Positions 1 through 6,279 of a stretch of DNA of 7,783 nucleotides are shown one piece after another. How positions within the stretch are numbered: the stretch's first letter is position 1; each line of letters begins with the position of its first letter. A program made the position numbers and the translations under genes. Under the pieces are notes generated by a model that saw only the letters and a program-made list of their open reading frames with translations, was not told the origin of the DNA and did no database searches. Source of the DNA: Ruminococcus sp. (GTDB taxonomy: Bacteria; Bacillota_A; Clostridia; Oscillospirales; Ruminococcaceae); assembly GCA_017418765.1 (NCBI GenBank), contig JAFOMV010000122.1:1-7783 (forward strand), in the 5' to 3' direction.

Positions 1-47
1 GTAACGCTTATTATCCGATGAATAGGGAAAAGGATTGTTATCCAGAC

Positions 48-1826
48 TCATTCTTCGTCCTTAGCAGTAACAGCGATGCCAAGAATATCGAGGCTGTCCT
101 TGTCAACAGTTGAAGGACACTCAGACATTATCTCGCTTGCATTCTGGACCTTAGGGAATGCTGTAACGTCACGGAGACTGTCAGCCTTGCACATTATCAT
201 AGCAAGACGGTCAAGACCGATACCCATACCGCCGTGAGGAGGTGCGGCATAACGGTAAGCATCAACGAGGAATCCGAACTTAGCCTGTATCTCCTCGTCA
301 GTCATGCCGAGGGCCTCGAACATTTTCTGCTGGAGTTCAAAGTCTGTTATACGCATAGAGCCGCTTGAAAGCTCAGTTCCGTTAAGTACAAGGTCCCACG
401 CCTTTGCACGTACATTTGCAGGATCGCTGTCGAGGTAATCAAGGCACTCCTCCATAGGCATTGTAAATGGATGATGTGCAGCGACCCATGTATTGTTGTC
501 CTCATCGTACTCGAAGAAAGGCATTTCAGTGATCCAGAGGAAGTTGTACTGATCCTCAGGGATAACATCGAGTTTCTTAGCACAGATAAGACGAATAGCG
601 CCGAGAGTTGAAAGGACTGTCTTAGTCTTGTCAGCACAGATGAGTACAAGGTCTCCCTGCTGAGCATCAACAGATGAGCATATCTTTTCAAGATCACCGT
701 CAGCGAGGAATTTCTTGAATGAGCAGTTTGGCTCATCAGCCCAACGGATGTAAGCAAGACCCTTAGCACCGATGCCCTTAGCGTGGTCAACCAGCTTGTC
801 GATCTCTTTACGTGTATATGCAGCAGCACCGTTCTTTACGTTGATAGCACGAACGGAACCGCCGTCCTCAATAGCGCTCTTGAATACAACGAAGTCGATA
901 TCCTTTACAGTATCGGTGATGTCCTGTATCTCAAAGCCGAAACGTGTATCAGGCTTATCAGAACCGTAGCGGTTCATAGCGTCTGCAAAAGTGAGACGGG
1001 GCAGGGGAGTTGGAACATCCACGCCCATTACTTCCTTGAACACACGCTGGATGAATCCCTCAACACATTCCTGTATATCCTCAGCATCTACGAATGACAT
1101 TTCAAGGTCTATCTGAGTGAACTCAGGCTGTCTGTCAGCACGGAGGTCCTCATCACGGAAGCAGCGTGCAAGCTGAATGTAGCGGTCATAGCCTGCTATC
1201 ATAAGAAGCTGCTTGTATATCTGCGGTGACTGTGGGAGAGCATAGAACTTTCCGGGATGAACTCTTGAAGGGATGAGGTAGTCTCTTGCACCTTCAGGAG
1301 TGGACTTCATCATCATAGGAGTCTCAATTTCAAGGAATCCGTTCTCGTAGAAGTATTCACGAGTGACCTTTGCTATCTCATGACGCATGATGATATTCCT
1401 CTGGAGAGGCTCACGGCGAAGGTCAAGGTAGCGGTACTTCAGACGAAGTTCCTCATTTACCTTTGTCTCTGCTGTGATCTCAAAAGGCGGAGTTTCAGCC
1501 TTTGACAGAACTCTCAGGTCAGTTACATAAATTTCAACATTACCTGTCTTGAGCTTATCGTTCTTGCTTTCACGCTCACGGACTTCGCCCTTTGCCATGA
1601 GAACATCTTCACTTCTGCATGAAGAAGCTTTCTCAAATATTTCCTTGTCAGTAGTCTCGTTAAAGAGAAGCTGAACTACACCTGTTCTGTCTCTGAGGAC
1701 AAGGAAGATAACACCGCCCTTGTCTCTGACTCTTTCTACGAATCCTCCTACAACTACTTCCTTGCCGATTTCAGTAACATCACCGCAGTAGTGTGTGCGC
1801 TTTAAACCTTTCATACTATCAGCCAT
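48..1826 (-). CDS. aspS: Aspartyl-tRNA synthetase (bacterial type)
   Basis: Charges tRNA-Asp with aspartate using ATP in the cytosol. At 592 aa it has the usual length of the bacterial form. Visible in order are an N-terminal OB-fold anticodon domain (about residues 18-108), the class II catalytic core starting near 140, the TPEGARDYL flipping-loop region (176-184), QSPQ (199-202), motif 2 FRDEDLRADRQPEFTQID (223-240), a bacterial GAD insertion (about 285-420), and motif 3 GMGIGLDRLAMI (533-544). The ATG at 1826 is supported by AGGAGG at 1835-1840, eight bases away. It is the last gene of the unit in this window, 52 bases after hisS. The position in the OB fold that helps separate discriminating from non-discriminating enzymes (RVRDKGG, 32-38) carries Lys rather than the usual Leu or His, so I cannot say whether it also charges tRNA-Asn. 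Confidence 0.97.
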   Translation of the reverse strand: MADSMKGLKRTHYCGDVTEIGKEVVVGGFVERVRDKGGVIFLVLRDRTGVVQLLFNETTDKEIFEKASSCRSEDVLMAKGEVRERESKNDKLKTGNVEIYVTDLRVLSKAETPPFEITAETKVNEELRLKYRYLDLRREPLQRNIIMRHEIAKVTREYFYENGFLEIETPMMMKSTPEGARDYLIPSRVHPGKFYALPQSPQIYKQLLMIAGYDRYIQLARCFRDEDLRADRQPEFTQIDLEMSFVDAEDIQECVEGFIQRVFKEVMGVDVPTPLPRLTFADAMNRYGSDKPDTRFGFEIQDITDTVKDIDFVVFKSAIEDGGSVRAINVKNGAAAYTRKEIDKLVDHAKGIGAKGLAYIRWADEPNCSFKKFLADGDLEKICSSVDAQQGDLVLICADKTKTVLSTLGAIRLICAKKLDVIPEDQYNFLWITEMPFFEYDEDNNTWVAAHHPFTMPMEECLDYLDSDPANVRAKAWDLVLNGTELSSGSMRITDFELQQKMFEALGMTDEEIQAKFGFLVDAYRYAAPPHGGMGIGLDRLAMIMCKADSLRDVTAFPKVQNASEIMSECPSTVDKDSLDILGIAVTAKDEE

Positions 1827-1848
1827 TGCTGTATCCTCCTGTATAAAA

Positions 1849-1867
1849 CGGACAGTATCTCTGTCCG
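1849..1867 (-). promoter_or_regulatory. Hairpin with short U-tract between hisS and aspS
   Basis: CGGACAG and CTGTCCG form a perfect 7-bp stem with a 5-base loop. On the minus strand the stem is followed at once by TTTTAT and then by the aspS AGGAGG. It could be a leaky terminator that lowers aspS relative to hisS, or a processing or stability hairpin. It leaves the ribosome binding site single-stranded. The fold is seen in the sequence; the role is inferred. Confidence 0.5.
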
Positions 1868-1878
1868 CCTGATTGATT

Positions 1879-3219
1879 TTATTGCTGCTGTCCGCCCATC
1901 TGACCGAACATTTTAACAGTTGAAGCCTCGTCTATCTCCTCAAACATCTTATCGATGAAGATCGAATCGAAAGCTCCTACGAACTTGTCGTCAAGAGCAA
2001 CTTCTGTTTCTTCGCCTTTGGTCATTTCTTTCAGTTTCACCTTGCCGCTTTCAAGTTCGTTATCACCGATAACAACGGTAAAAGCGGCGTTTATCTTGTT
2101 AGCGTACTTCATCTGCGGCTTTATGCCTCGTCCCATCAGGTCATATTCGGCACAGTAGCCAAGTTCACGAAGTTCCTTTGTAAGCTGCATAGCTTTTTCA
2201 AGAGCAGCTTCACCCATAGTTGCGAAATAGATGTCGCACTTCTTAGGTGTGAGGTAATCACAGCCCTGCTTGTCCATAACAAGGAGAAGGCGTTCTATAC
2301 CCATGCCGAAGCCAAGTGCAGGTGTAGGCTGACCGCCCAGCTGCTCAATAAGACCGTCATAACGTCCGCCGCCGCAGACAGTACCCTGAGCACCGATCTC
2401 AGTGGTAACAAATTCAAATACGGTCTTTGTGTAATAGTCAAGACCACGAACGATACGAGGATCGACTTTATACTCTATGCCAAATCCTGTCAGGTACTTC
2501 TGGAGTTTTGTGAAATGATCGGAACATTCCTCGCAAAGATAATCAGTGATAACAGGGGCATCTTTGCCGATCTCTTTACAGATAGGGCTCTTGCAGTCGA
2601 GAAGCCTCATCGGGTTCTTGACAAGCCTTTCTTTACAGGTATCACATAATTCATCTATATGCGGCTCAAAATAGGCTTTAAGCGCTTCATGGTACTTGGC
2701 ACGGCAGGCAGGGCAGCCGATGGAATTGATAAGAAGCACGATGTTCTTCAGTCCGAGACGTTCAAGAAGTGTCTTCGCAAGGAGTATGACCTCAGCATCA
2801 GCGGTAGGGGCAGCACTTCCTGCCATTTCCAGACCAAACTGATGGAATTCACGCAGTCTTCCTGCCTGAGGACGCTCATGACGGAAACATGAGAGGATGT
2901 AGTATACTCTCTGAGGAAGTGCCTCGTTGAGCAGACCATTCTGTAGCATAGCACGGATCGTGCCTGCTGTTCCCTCAGGACGGAGAGTGAATTCGGTTTC
3001 CTTAGCCTTTACAGTATACATTTCTTTCTGCACAACATCAGTAGTTTCGCCGACTGAGCGAAGGAAAAGATCGGTATTTTCAAAAGTAGGCATACGTATC
3101 TCACCGAAGCCAAAGCTTTCAGCAGTCTCTCTTGCGATCTTTTCGACAGTGTGCCATTTATAAACGTCCTTTGGAAGTACATCCTCAGTACCGTTTGGGC
3201 GTTTGATATTTAAAGCCAT
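1879..3219 (-). CDS. hisS: Histidyl-tRNA synthetase
   Basis: Charges tRNA-His with histidine using ATP in the cytosol. The 446 aa length is slightly above the usual 420-430. Class II motif 2 runs 111-131 (CFRHERPQAGR start), the histidine-specific motif RGLDYYTKTVFE is at 258-269, GGGRYDGL at 283-290, and motif 3 GFGMGIERLL at 303-312. The C-terminal anticodon-binding domain covers about 328-420, followed by a short tail ending in GQMGGQQQ. The insertion domain (about 168-235) holds eight Cys, mostly as CxxC pairs (169/172, 192/195, 229/232) plus 209 and 214, which could bind metal. The ATG at 3219 has AAAGG nine bases upstream. It lies 71 bases after the MGS-like gene and 52 before aspS. The hisS-aspS order is common in Firmicutes, but I see no T-box leader. 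Confidence 0.97.
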   Translation of the reverse strand: MALNIKRPNGTEDVLPKDVYKWHTVEKIARETAESFGFGEIRMPTFENTDLFLRSVGETTDVVQKEMYTVKAKETEFTLRPEGTAGTIRAMLQNGLLNEALPQRVYYILSCFRHERPQAGRLREFHQFGLEMAGSAAPTADAEVILLAKTLLERLGLKNIVLLINSIGCPACRAKYHEALKAYFEPHIDELCDTCKERLVKNPMRLLDCKSPICKEIGKDAPVITDYLCEECSDHFTKLQKYLTGFGIEYKVDPRIVRGLDYYTKTVFEFVTTEIGAQGTVCGGGRYDGLIEQLGGQPTPALGFGMGIERLLLVMDKQGCDYLTPKKCDIYFATMGEAALEKAMQLTKELRELGYCAEYDLMGRGIKPQMKYANKINAAFTVVIGDNELESGKVKLKEMTKGEETEVALDDKFVGAFDSIFIDKMFEEIDEASTVKMFGQMGGQQQ

Positions 3220-3261
3220 AGTTTTCAGCCTTTCTGTATTAATAAAATCTTCTCACATGAA

Positions 3262-3285
3262 AATTGTCCCTGAAAAGGGACAATT
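3262..3285 (-). terminator. Hairpin between the MGS-like gene and hisS, weak terminator or attenuator
   Basis: AATTGTCCC and GGGACAATT make a perfect 9-bp stem with a 6-base loop, starting five bases after the MGS-like stop codon. On the minus strand the T-run is short (AATTTTC), so termination would be partial. I see no convincing promoter between this hairpin and hisS, so readthrough from the minD promoter probably supplies hisS and aspS. Confidence 0.5.
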
Positions 3286-3290
3286 GGATA

Positions 3291-3692
3291 TCAGATGCTC
3301 GGATTACCGACCTCACGCCAGTCAAGATCGCCTCTTTCGAGCGCAAGTATGAGCGCTTCAGCGGTAGCAATATTTGTTGCAACAGGGACGTTATGCACAT
3401 CGCAGAGTCTGAGAAGATTCATGCCGTGAACATCTGCTGCCTTTGGATTGATAGGGTCTCTGAAGAATAAGAGCACATCCACTTCATTACATGACAGAAG
3501 TGCAAGTATCTGTTCTGCACCGCCCTGTCCGCTGAGATATCTCTTTATAGGAAGACCGGTAGCTTCGCTGACCTGTTTTCCTGTAGTATTTGTTGCTATC
3601 AGTGTATGCTTTGACAGTATTCCGCAGTATGCGCTGCAAAACTGTACCATAAGCTCTTTTTTTGCATCATGTGCAATAATAGCTATCTTCAT
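3291..3692 (-). CDS. Methylglyoxal-synthase-like protein with altered active site
   Basis: The 133 aa protein is a stand-alone MGS-fold domain. IAIIAHDAKK (3-12), ATNTTG (33-38), FFRDPIN (76-82) and LLRLCDVHNVPVATNIATAE (93-112) are clear family signatures. True methylglyoxal synthase converts dihydroxyacetone phosphate to methylglyoxal and phosphate. Here the usual phosphate and catalytic loop SGPxGGDQQ is SGQGGAEQ (54-61), one residue shorter, so the catalytic Asp (Asp71 in E. coli) becomes Ala59 or, with another gap placement, Glu60. The positions of E. coli His98 and Asp101 are Ala86 and His89. His8 and Asp9 are kept. The frame is clean with no sign of frameshift, so it is probably a real but divergent clade, perhaps ligand-binding rather than catalytic. 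ATG at 3692 with GGAAAGGA upstream. It follows minD by 46 bases. Automatic tools would call it mgsA; I withhold the symbol. Confidence 0.85.
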   Translation of the reverse strand: MKIAIIAHDAKKELMVQFCSAYCGILSKHTLIATNTTGKQVSEATGLPIKRYLSGQGGAEQILALLSCNEVDVLLFFRDPINPKAADVHGMNLLRLCDVHNVPVATNIATAEALILALERGDLDWREVGNPSI

Positions 3693-3738
3693 ATACTTTA
3701 CTGTCCTTTCCCCGCAAAGCGGTCGTTTTACAAATATA

Positions 3739-4476
3739 TCAAGCAGTCTTGACAGTCAGCGGTACGAATTCGCCGCCGAGTCTCTTAGAGATAGCATCAA
3801 ATGCTTTGAGTGCCTCTGAATCGGTAGGGATAGGAGTACCTTTACCTGTAGCGACTGTCATTTTGAAGTCATCGGGGATAACACCGATAAGCTGTACACC
3901 GACCTTGTCGATGATTTCATCGAGGTTAGCGACGAGAGCCTCGCCAATGACCTTCTTGCTTATTTTATTTATGATAAGACGCTGGCTCTTGTTTCCTCTG
4001 TTGTAGAATTCATCTGACATAAGGCTTGCATCTCTGATGCAGACAGGGTCAGGAGTAGAGACAACAAGGATAAGGTTAGCCTGTTCAACTATCTCAAATA
4101 CATGTGAGTTGATACCTGCGCCTGTGTCTATGATGATATATTCAAAATATTTTTTTACTGAACGGCATATCTCAACGATCTGTTTTGCTGAAACACTGGT
4201 AAGAGTTTTGGGAGCGCAAAGCAGACTGAGATTGGATGCCATAGGTATAGGAGCTATTGCTTCGAGTGCGGTTTTCTTTCCGCTTAGCACATCGCCGAGA
4301 TCATATTTGATATCGTCTTCAACACCGAACATTATGTCAAGACATCTCAGACCGAAGTCGAGTTCTATGATAAGGGTCCTGTGTCCCTGTTTTGCAAGAG
4401 TATATCCCAGACCTGCACAAACAGTTGACTTACCTGTACCGCCCTTACCGGAAGTGATCGCAATAATCTTAGACAT
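3739..4476 (-). CDS. MinD/ParA-family ATPase (MinD-like, no C-terminal membrane helix)
   Basis: The 245 aa protein has the deviant Walker A motif GKGGTGKST (10-18) with the signature Lys11, a Walker A' region ELDFGLRCLD (38-47) and Walker B IIIDTGAGIN (114-123), all closest to MinD. MinD proteins dimerise on ATP, bind the membrane through a C-terminal amphipathic helix and place the division inhibitor MinC. This protein ends in GGEFVPLTVKTA, which has no such Lys/Phe/Leu-rich helix, and neither minC nor minE is adjacent. It may therefore act in the cytosol or work on another partner, as FlhG-type relatives do. ATG at 4476, AAAGGA six bases upstream. It is first in its unit and has a long leader. 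MinD-superfamily membership is secure; the specific role is not. Confidence 0.88.
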   Translation of the reverse strand: MSKIIAITSGKGGTGKSTVCAGLGYTLAKQGHRTLIIELDFGLRCLDIMFGVEDDIKYDLGDVLSGKKTALEAIAPIPMASNLSLLCAPKTLTSVSAKQIVEICRSVKKYFEYIIIDTGAGINSHVFEIVEQANLILVVSTPDPVCIRDASLMSDEFYNRGNKSQRLIINKISKKVIGEALVANLDEIIDKVGVQLIGVIPDDFKMTVATGKGTPIPTDSEALKAFDAISKRLGGEFVPLTVKTA

Positions 4477-4483
4477 TATATTT

Positions 4484-4568
4484 CCTTTCCGATATCCGAA
4501 AGGCTTTATAACAGCCTTAAAAGCATAATATGCCTGTGATCAGAAATATGTTTGCGTACTGTAAAGCC
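4484..4568 (-). promoter_or_regulatory. Candidate structured leader controlling the minD-like gene
   Basis: Three mutually exclusive pairings share the same bases. (i) AAGGCT (4513-4518) with AGCCTT (4500-4505), a local 6-bp hairpin. (ii) GGCTTTA (4562-4568) with TAAAGCC (4502-4508), extendable by CAG/CTG, a long-range stem. (iii) CCTTTC (4498-4503) with GAAAGG (4484-4489), which would bury the minD ribosome binding site. Such competition is typical of riboswitches and RNA attenuators. I do not recognise a known class, and short stems arise by chance in AT-rich DNA. Confidence 0.35.
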
Positions 4569-4674
4569 ATGTGCGGCCGGAGATACAGCGTTTTCAGACA
4601 TATAGACAGAACACACATACATATACATATGCCGGATCCTATATTTATTATCTAAAATAATAACTCTAAAATAT

Positions 4675-4703
4675 ATTATATCACAAAATTCAGTTATTGT
4701 CAA
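4675..4703 (-). promoter_or_regulatory. Consensus sigma-A promoter for the minD-mgs-hisS-aspS unit
   Basis: On the minus strand TTGACA (4703-4698) and TATAAT (4680-4675) are both perfect and 17 bases apart. The -10 is preceded by TG one base away, giving an extended -10. The predicted start is near 4668, leaving a leader of about 190 bases before the minD-like gene. Confidence 0.88.
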
Positions 4704-4727
4704 AGATGTTTTTTGTATAAAACTGAA

Positions 4728-4749
4728 AATTGTGTATTTTAGCACAATT
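4728..4749 (-). terminator. Possible weak terminator after the shikimate-kinase-like gene
   Basis: AATTGTG and CACAATT form a 7-bp stem with an 8-base loop, followed on the minus strand by a short T-run (AATTTTC). It sits about 30 bases after the kinase-like stop and just upstream of the minD promoter, the expected place for a terminator. The stem is AT-rich and weak. Confidence 0.4.
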
Positions 4750-4780
4750 CGATGTGAAATATTGGTTATTTACAACAAAT

Positions 4781-5278
4781 CTAAACAATAGATTCCAGTA
4801 TTTTATCAACGGTTTTTTCAATATTCTTGCCGTTTTCATCAATTATGACATCTGCGTATTTTTCGTATATAGGACATCTTTCATTATAAAGATCTGAAAG
4901 TCTCTGACCTTTGCGGATAACTACCCCTCTGTTTCTGATATTTCCTAAACGGTATTTGAGCTTGCGGTAATCAAGCTTCAGATAAACTATTGTACCAATA
5001 TCCGAAAGATTTTTCATAGCTTTTTGTCCGTATATAACACTTCCGCCGGTAGCTATGACAGCTTTATCGGCCTTCAGACGGCTTATTATCTTGTTTTCTA
5101 TTTCGATAAAACCGTCGATACCTTCAGAGGAAATTATGTCTTTCAGGAGCTTTTTTTCATGCTCCTGTATAACGAGGTCGGTATCAATAAAGCGGTAACC
5201 CAATATCTTAGCAAGTATAACACCGACAGTGCTCTTGCCTACACCCGGCATGCCGATAAGAACTATACAGTTTTTCAT
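4781..5278 (-). CDS. Shikimate-kinase-like P-loop kinase
   Basis: The 165 aa protein is a nucleoside-monophosphate-kinase-fold enzyme closest to shikimate kinase (AroK/AroL), which phosphorylates shikimate at O3 in the chorismate pathway. Walker A is GMPGVGKST (9-17), DTD is at 32-34, ATGGS at 76-80, a lid region NRGVV at 116-120, and ERCPIYEKYAD at 133-143. Asp34 and Arg134 fit shikimate-binding positions. However, the family's FRxxE motif is FIEIE (57-61), with Ile58 where the shikimate-binding Arg58 belongs, and the GGG motif is GGS. No other aro gene is nearby. It may act on a different small molecule. ATG at 5278, AGGA eight bases upstream, and its own promoter; it stands alone on its transcript. 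Confidence 0.85.
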   Translation of the reverse strand: MKNCIVLIGMPGVGKSTVGVILAKILGYRFIDTDLVIQEHEKKLLKDIISSEGIDGFIEIENKIISRLKADKAVIATGGSVIYGQKAMKNLSDIGTIVYLKLDYRKLKYRLGNIRNRGVVIRKGQRLSDLYNERCPIYEKYADVIIDENGKNIEKTVDKILESIV

Positions 5279-5306
5279 TAAACACTTCCTTTTATATACT
5301 ATTTAT

Positions 5307-5335
5307 ATTGTACCGCATTTTTGATAGCGTGTCAA
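5307..5335 (-). promoter_or_regulatory. Sigma-A promoter for the shikimate-kinase-like gene
   Basis: On the minus strand TTGACA (5335-5330, perfect) is followed after 17 bases by TACAAT (5312-5307, five of six). The predicted start is near 5300, about 22 bases before the ATG. It lies back to back with the promoter at 5384-5412. Confidence 0.75.
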
Positions 5336-5383
5336 TAGATTTGAAAAAATGATAAACAGTTTCAAAAAAAGTATCATAACTAC

Positions 5384-5412
5384 TTGTAAAAGTTGAGCAT
5401 TACTGGTATAAT
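5384..5412 (+). promoter_or_regulatory. Extended -10 promoter for the ArsC/Spx-like gene
   Basis: TTGTAA (5384-5389), a 17-base spacer and TATAAT (5407-5412) preceded by TGG, so a TGnTATAAT extended -10 that compensates for the weak -35. The predicted start is near 5419, with a 40-base leader containing AATATGCTTT at 5421-5430. Confidence 0.75.
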
Positions 5413-5458
5413 TTATCTATAATATGCTTTGATGAAAACAGATCACGGGAGGTAGAAT

Positions 5459-5800
5459 ATGAATATTCAGATATTCGGAACTAAAAAAAGCTTTGATACC
5501 AAAAAAGCTGAACGTTATTTTAAGGAAAGAGGGATTAAATATCAGTATATAGATATGAAGGAAAAAGGAATGAGCAGAGGAGAGTTTAACAGTGTTAAAC
5601 AGGCTGTCGGCGGTGCAGATGCTCTTATTGATGATAATTGCAGGGACAAGGAGCTTGTAACTCTTTTAAAATACCTTTCTGATGAAGACAAAGAAGAAAA
5701 GATATATGAAGAACAGCATGTGATTAGAACCCCCATAGTAAGAAATGGAAAATATGCTGTTATAGGCTACTGCCCTGATGTTTGGAAAGAATGGGAATGA
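5459..5800 (+). CDS. ArsC/Spx-fold protein lacking the catalytic cysteine
   Basis: The 113 aa protein has the ArsC/Spx/YffB thioredoxin-like layout: a first strand IQIFG, a helix rich in KKAERYFKERGIKYQYID (about 14-32), KYLSDEDKEEK (68-78), and the cis-Pro region RTPIVRNGKYAVIGYCPDVW (89-108). ArsC members use an N-terminal Cys (CxxC or CxxS position) for arsenate or disulfide chemistry. Here the loop after the first strand reads GTKKSFDTKK, with Ser11 (AGC) where relatives carry Cys; the only Cys are in DDNC and GYCP. Arsenate reduction is therefore unlikely by the usual mechanism; a binding or Spx-like regulatory role is possible but not shown. GGGAGG lies six bases before the ATG. It is a single gene divergent from the kinase-like gene, with no clear terminator after it. 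Confidence 0.87.
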   Translation: MNIQIFGTKKSFDTKKAERYFKERGIKYQYIDMKEKGMSRGEFNSVKQAVGGADALIDDNCRDKELVTLLKYLSDEDKEEKIYEEQHVIRTPIVRNGKYAVIGYCPDVWKEWE

Positions 5801-6022
5801 TCAGAAAAGAATATGTGTCCTACTGTAAAAAGCATATTTGAAAACGTTGTGCAAAAACCATGCGTAGATTTACTTAGTAGAATATGCTTTCACAACACGT
5901 GTTCTCAGCAGTGTGATTAGATTTCAGCTGATCTTCAGGATATTATTCTGTTTTGGCGTACTCTTATATGTTACAAATTATATGCGAATTTATGTTAAAA
6001 TAAAAAAATATATTTGTGATGC
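5801..6022. other. AT-rich spacer between the ArsC-like gene and the tRNA operon
   Basis: I see no supported gene here. It contains an inverted repeat, AAAGCATATT (5829-5838) with AATATGCTTT (5881-5890), and a second pair, GTTGTG (5846-5851) with CACAAC (5891-5896). The AT tract at about 5995-6015 lies just upstream of the tRNA promoter and could act as an UP element. Confidence 0.5.
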
Positions 6023-6051
6023 TTGACTTTTTCATAATAAAAGTGTATAAT
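6023..6051 (+). promoter_or_regulatory. Sigma-A promoter of the tRNA operon
   Basis: TTGACT (6023-6028), 17 bases, TATAAT (6046-6051), with an A/T-rich tract upstream. The predicted start near 6058 is only about seven bases before the mature tRNA-Leu end, as is typical of stable RNA promoters. Confidence 0.88.
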
Positions 6052-6064
6052 ATTAAAGTACTTT

Positions 6065-6149
6065 GCGAGTGTGCTGGAATAGGCAGACAGGCACGTTTGA
6101 GGGGCGTGTGTCGAGAGACGTATGGGTTCAAGTCCCATTACTCGCACCA
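6065..6149 (+). tRNA. tRNA-Leu (anticodon GAG)
   Basis: An 85-base class II tRNA. The acceptor stem pairs GCGAGTG with TACTCGC (one G-U), with discriminator A and an encoded CCA. The anticodon stem CACGT/GCGTG holds loop TTGAGGG, with anticodon GAG at 6099-6101, reading CUC and CUU. There is a long variable arm, and T arm ATGGG-TTCAAGT-CCCAT. It is first in a two-tRNA transcript. Confidence 0.96.
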
Positions 6150-6174
6150 TAGGAGACTTCGTGTAAGTCTCCTA
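6150..6174 (+). repeat. Long hairpin between the two tRNA genes
   Basis: TAGGAGACTT and AAGTCTCCTA form a perfect 10-bp stem with loop CGTGT; an outer A-T pair uses the last base of the tRNA-Leu CCA. It is followed by TATATAT, not a T-run, so it does not look like a normal terminator. A role in processing the dicistronic precursor or in partial attenuation is inferred. Confidence 0.7.
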
Positions 6175-6181
6175 TATATAT

Positions 6182-6273
6182 GGACAGATGGCTGAGCTGG
6201 TCTAAGGCGCACGACTGGAACTCGTGTATACGTTAATAGCGTATCGAGGGTTCGAATCCCTCTCTGTCCGCCA
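6182..6273 (+). tRNA. tRNA-Ser (anticodon GGA)
   Basis: A 92-base class II tRNA. The acceptor stem GGACAGA pairs with TCTGTCC, with discriminator G and encoded CCA. The anticodon stem CACGA/TCGTG encloses CTGGAAC, anticodon GGA at 6217-6219, reading UCC and UCU. There is a long variable arm with a TACG/CGTA-type stem, and T arm GAGGG-TTCGAAT-CCCTC. It is second in the operon and ends just before a strong terminator; accessory genes follow, which fits a tRNA-Ser integration site. Confidence 0.96.
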
Positions 6274-6279
6274 GAATTA

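Noticed and set aside
32..43. Small stem GGAT/ATCC followed by T residues after aspS
   Set aside because: Only four base pairs; too weak to call a terminator, and the window ends too soon to judge.
347..829. Long minus-strand frame inside aspS and several plus-strand frames inside aspS, hisS, the MGS-like and minD-like genes
   Set aside because: All overlap conserved genes in other frames and lack their own recognisable protein features.
3712..3722. CCGC/GCGG mini-hairpin between the minD-like and MGS-like genes
   Set aside because: A four-base-pair stem with a three-base loop and no T-run; likely chance.
4506..4745. 79-codon open frame on the minus strand upstream of the minD-like gene
   Set aside because: It overlaps the perfect promoter at 4675-4703 and the leader, has no ribosome binding site, and its protein is of random composition.
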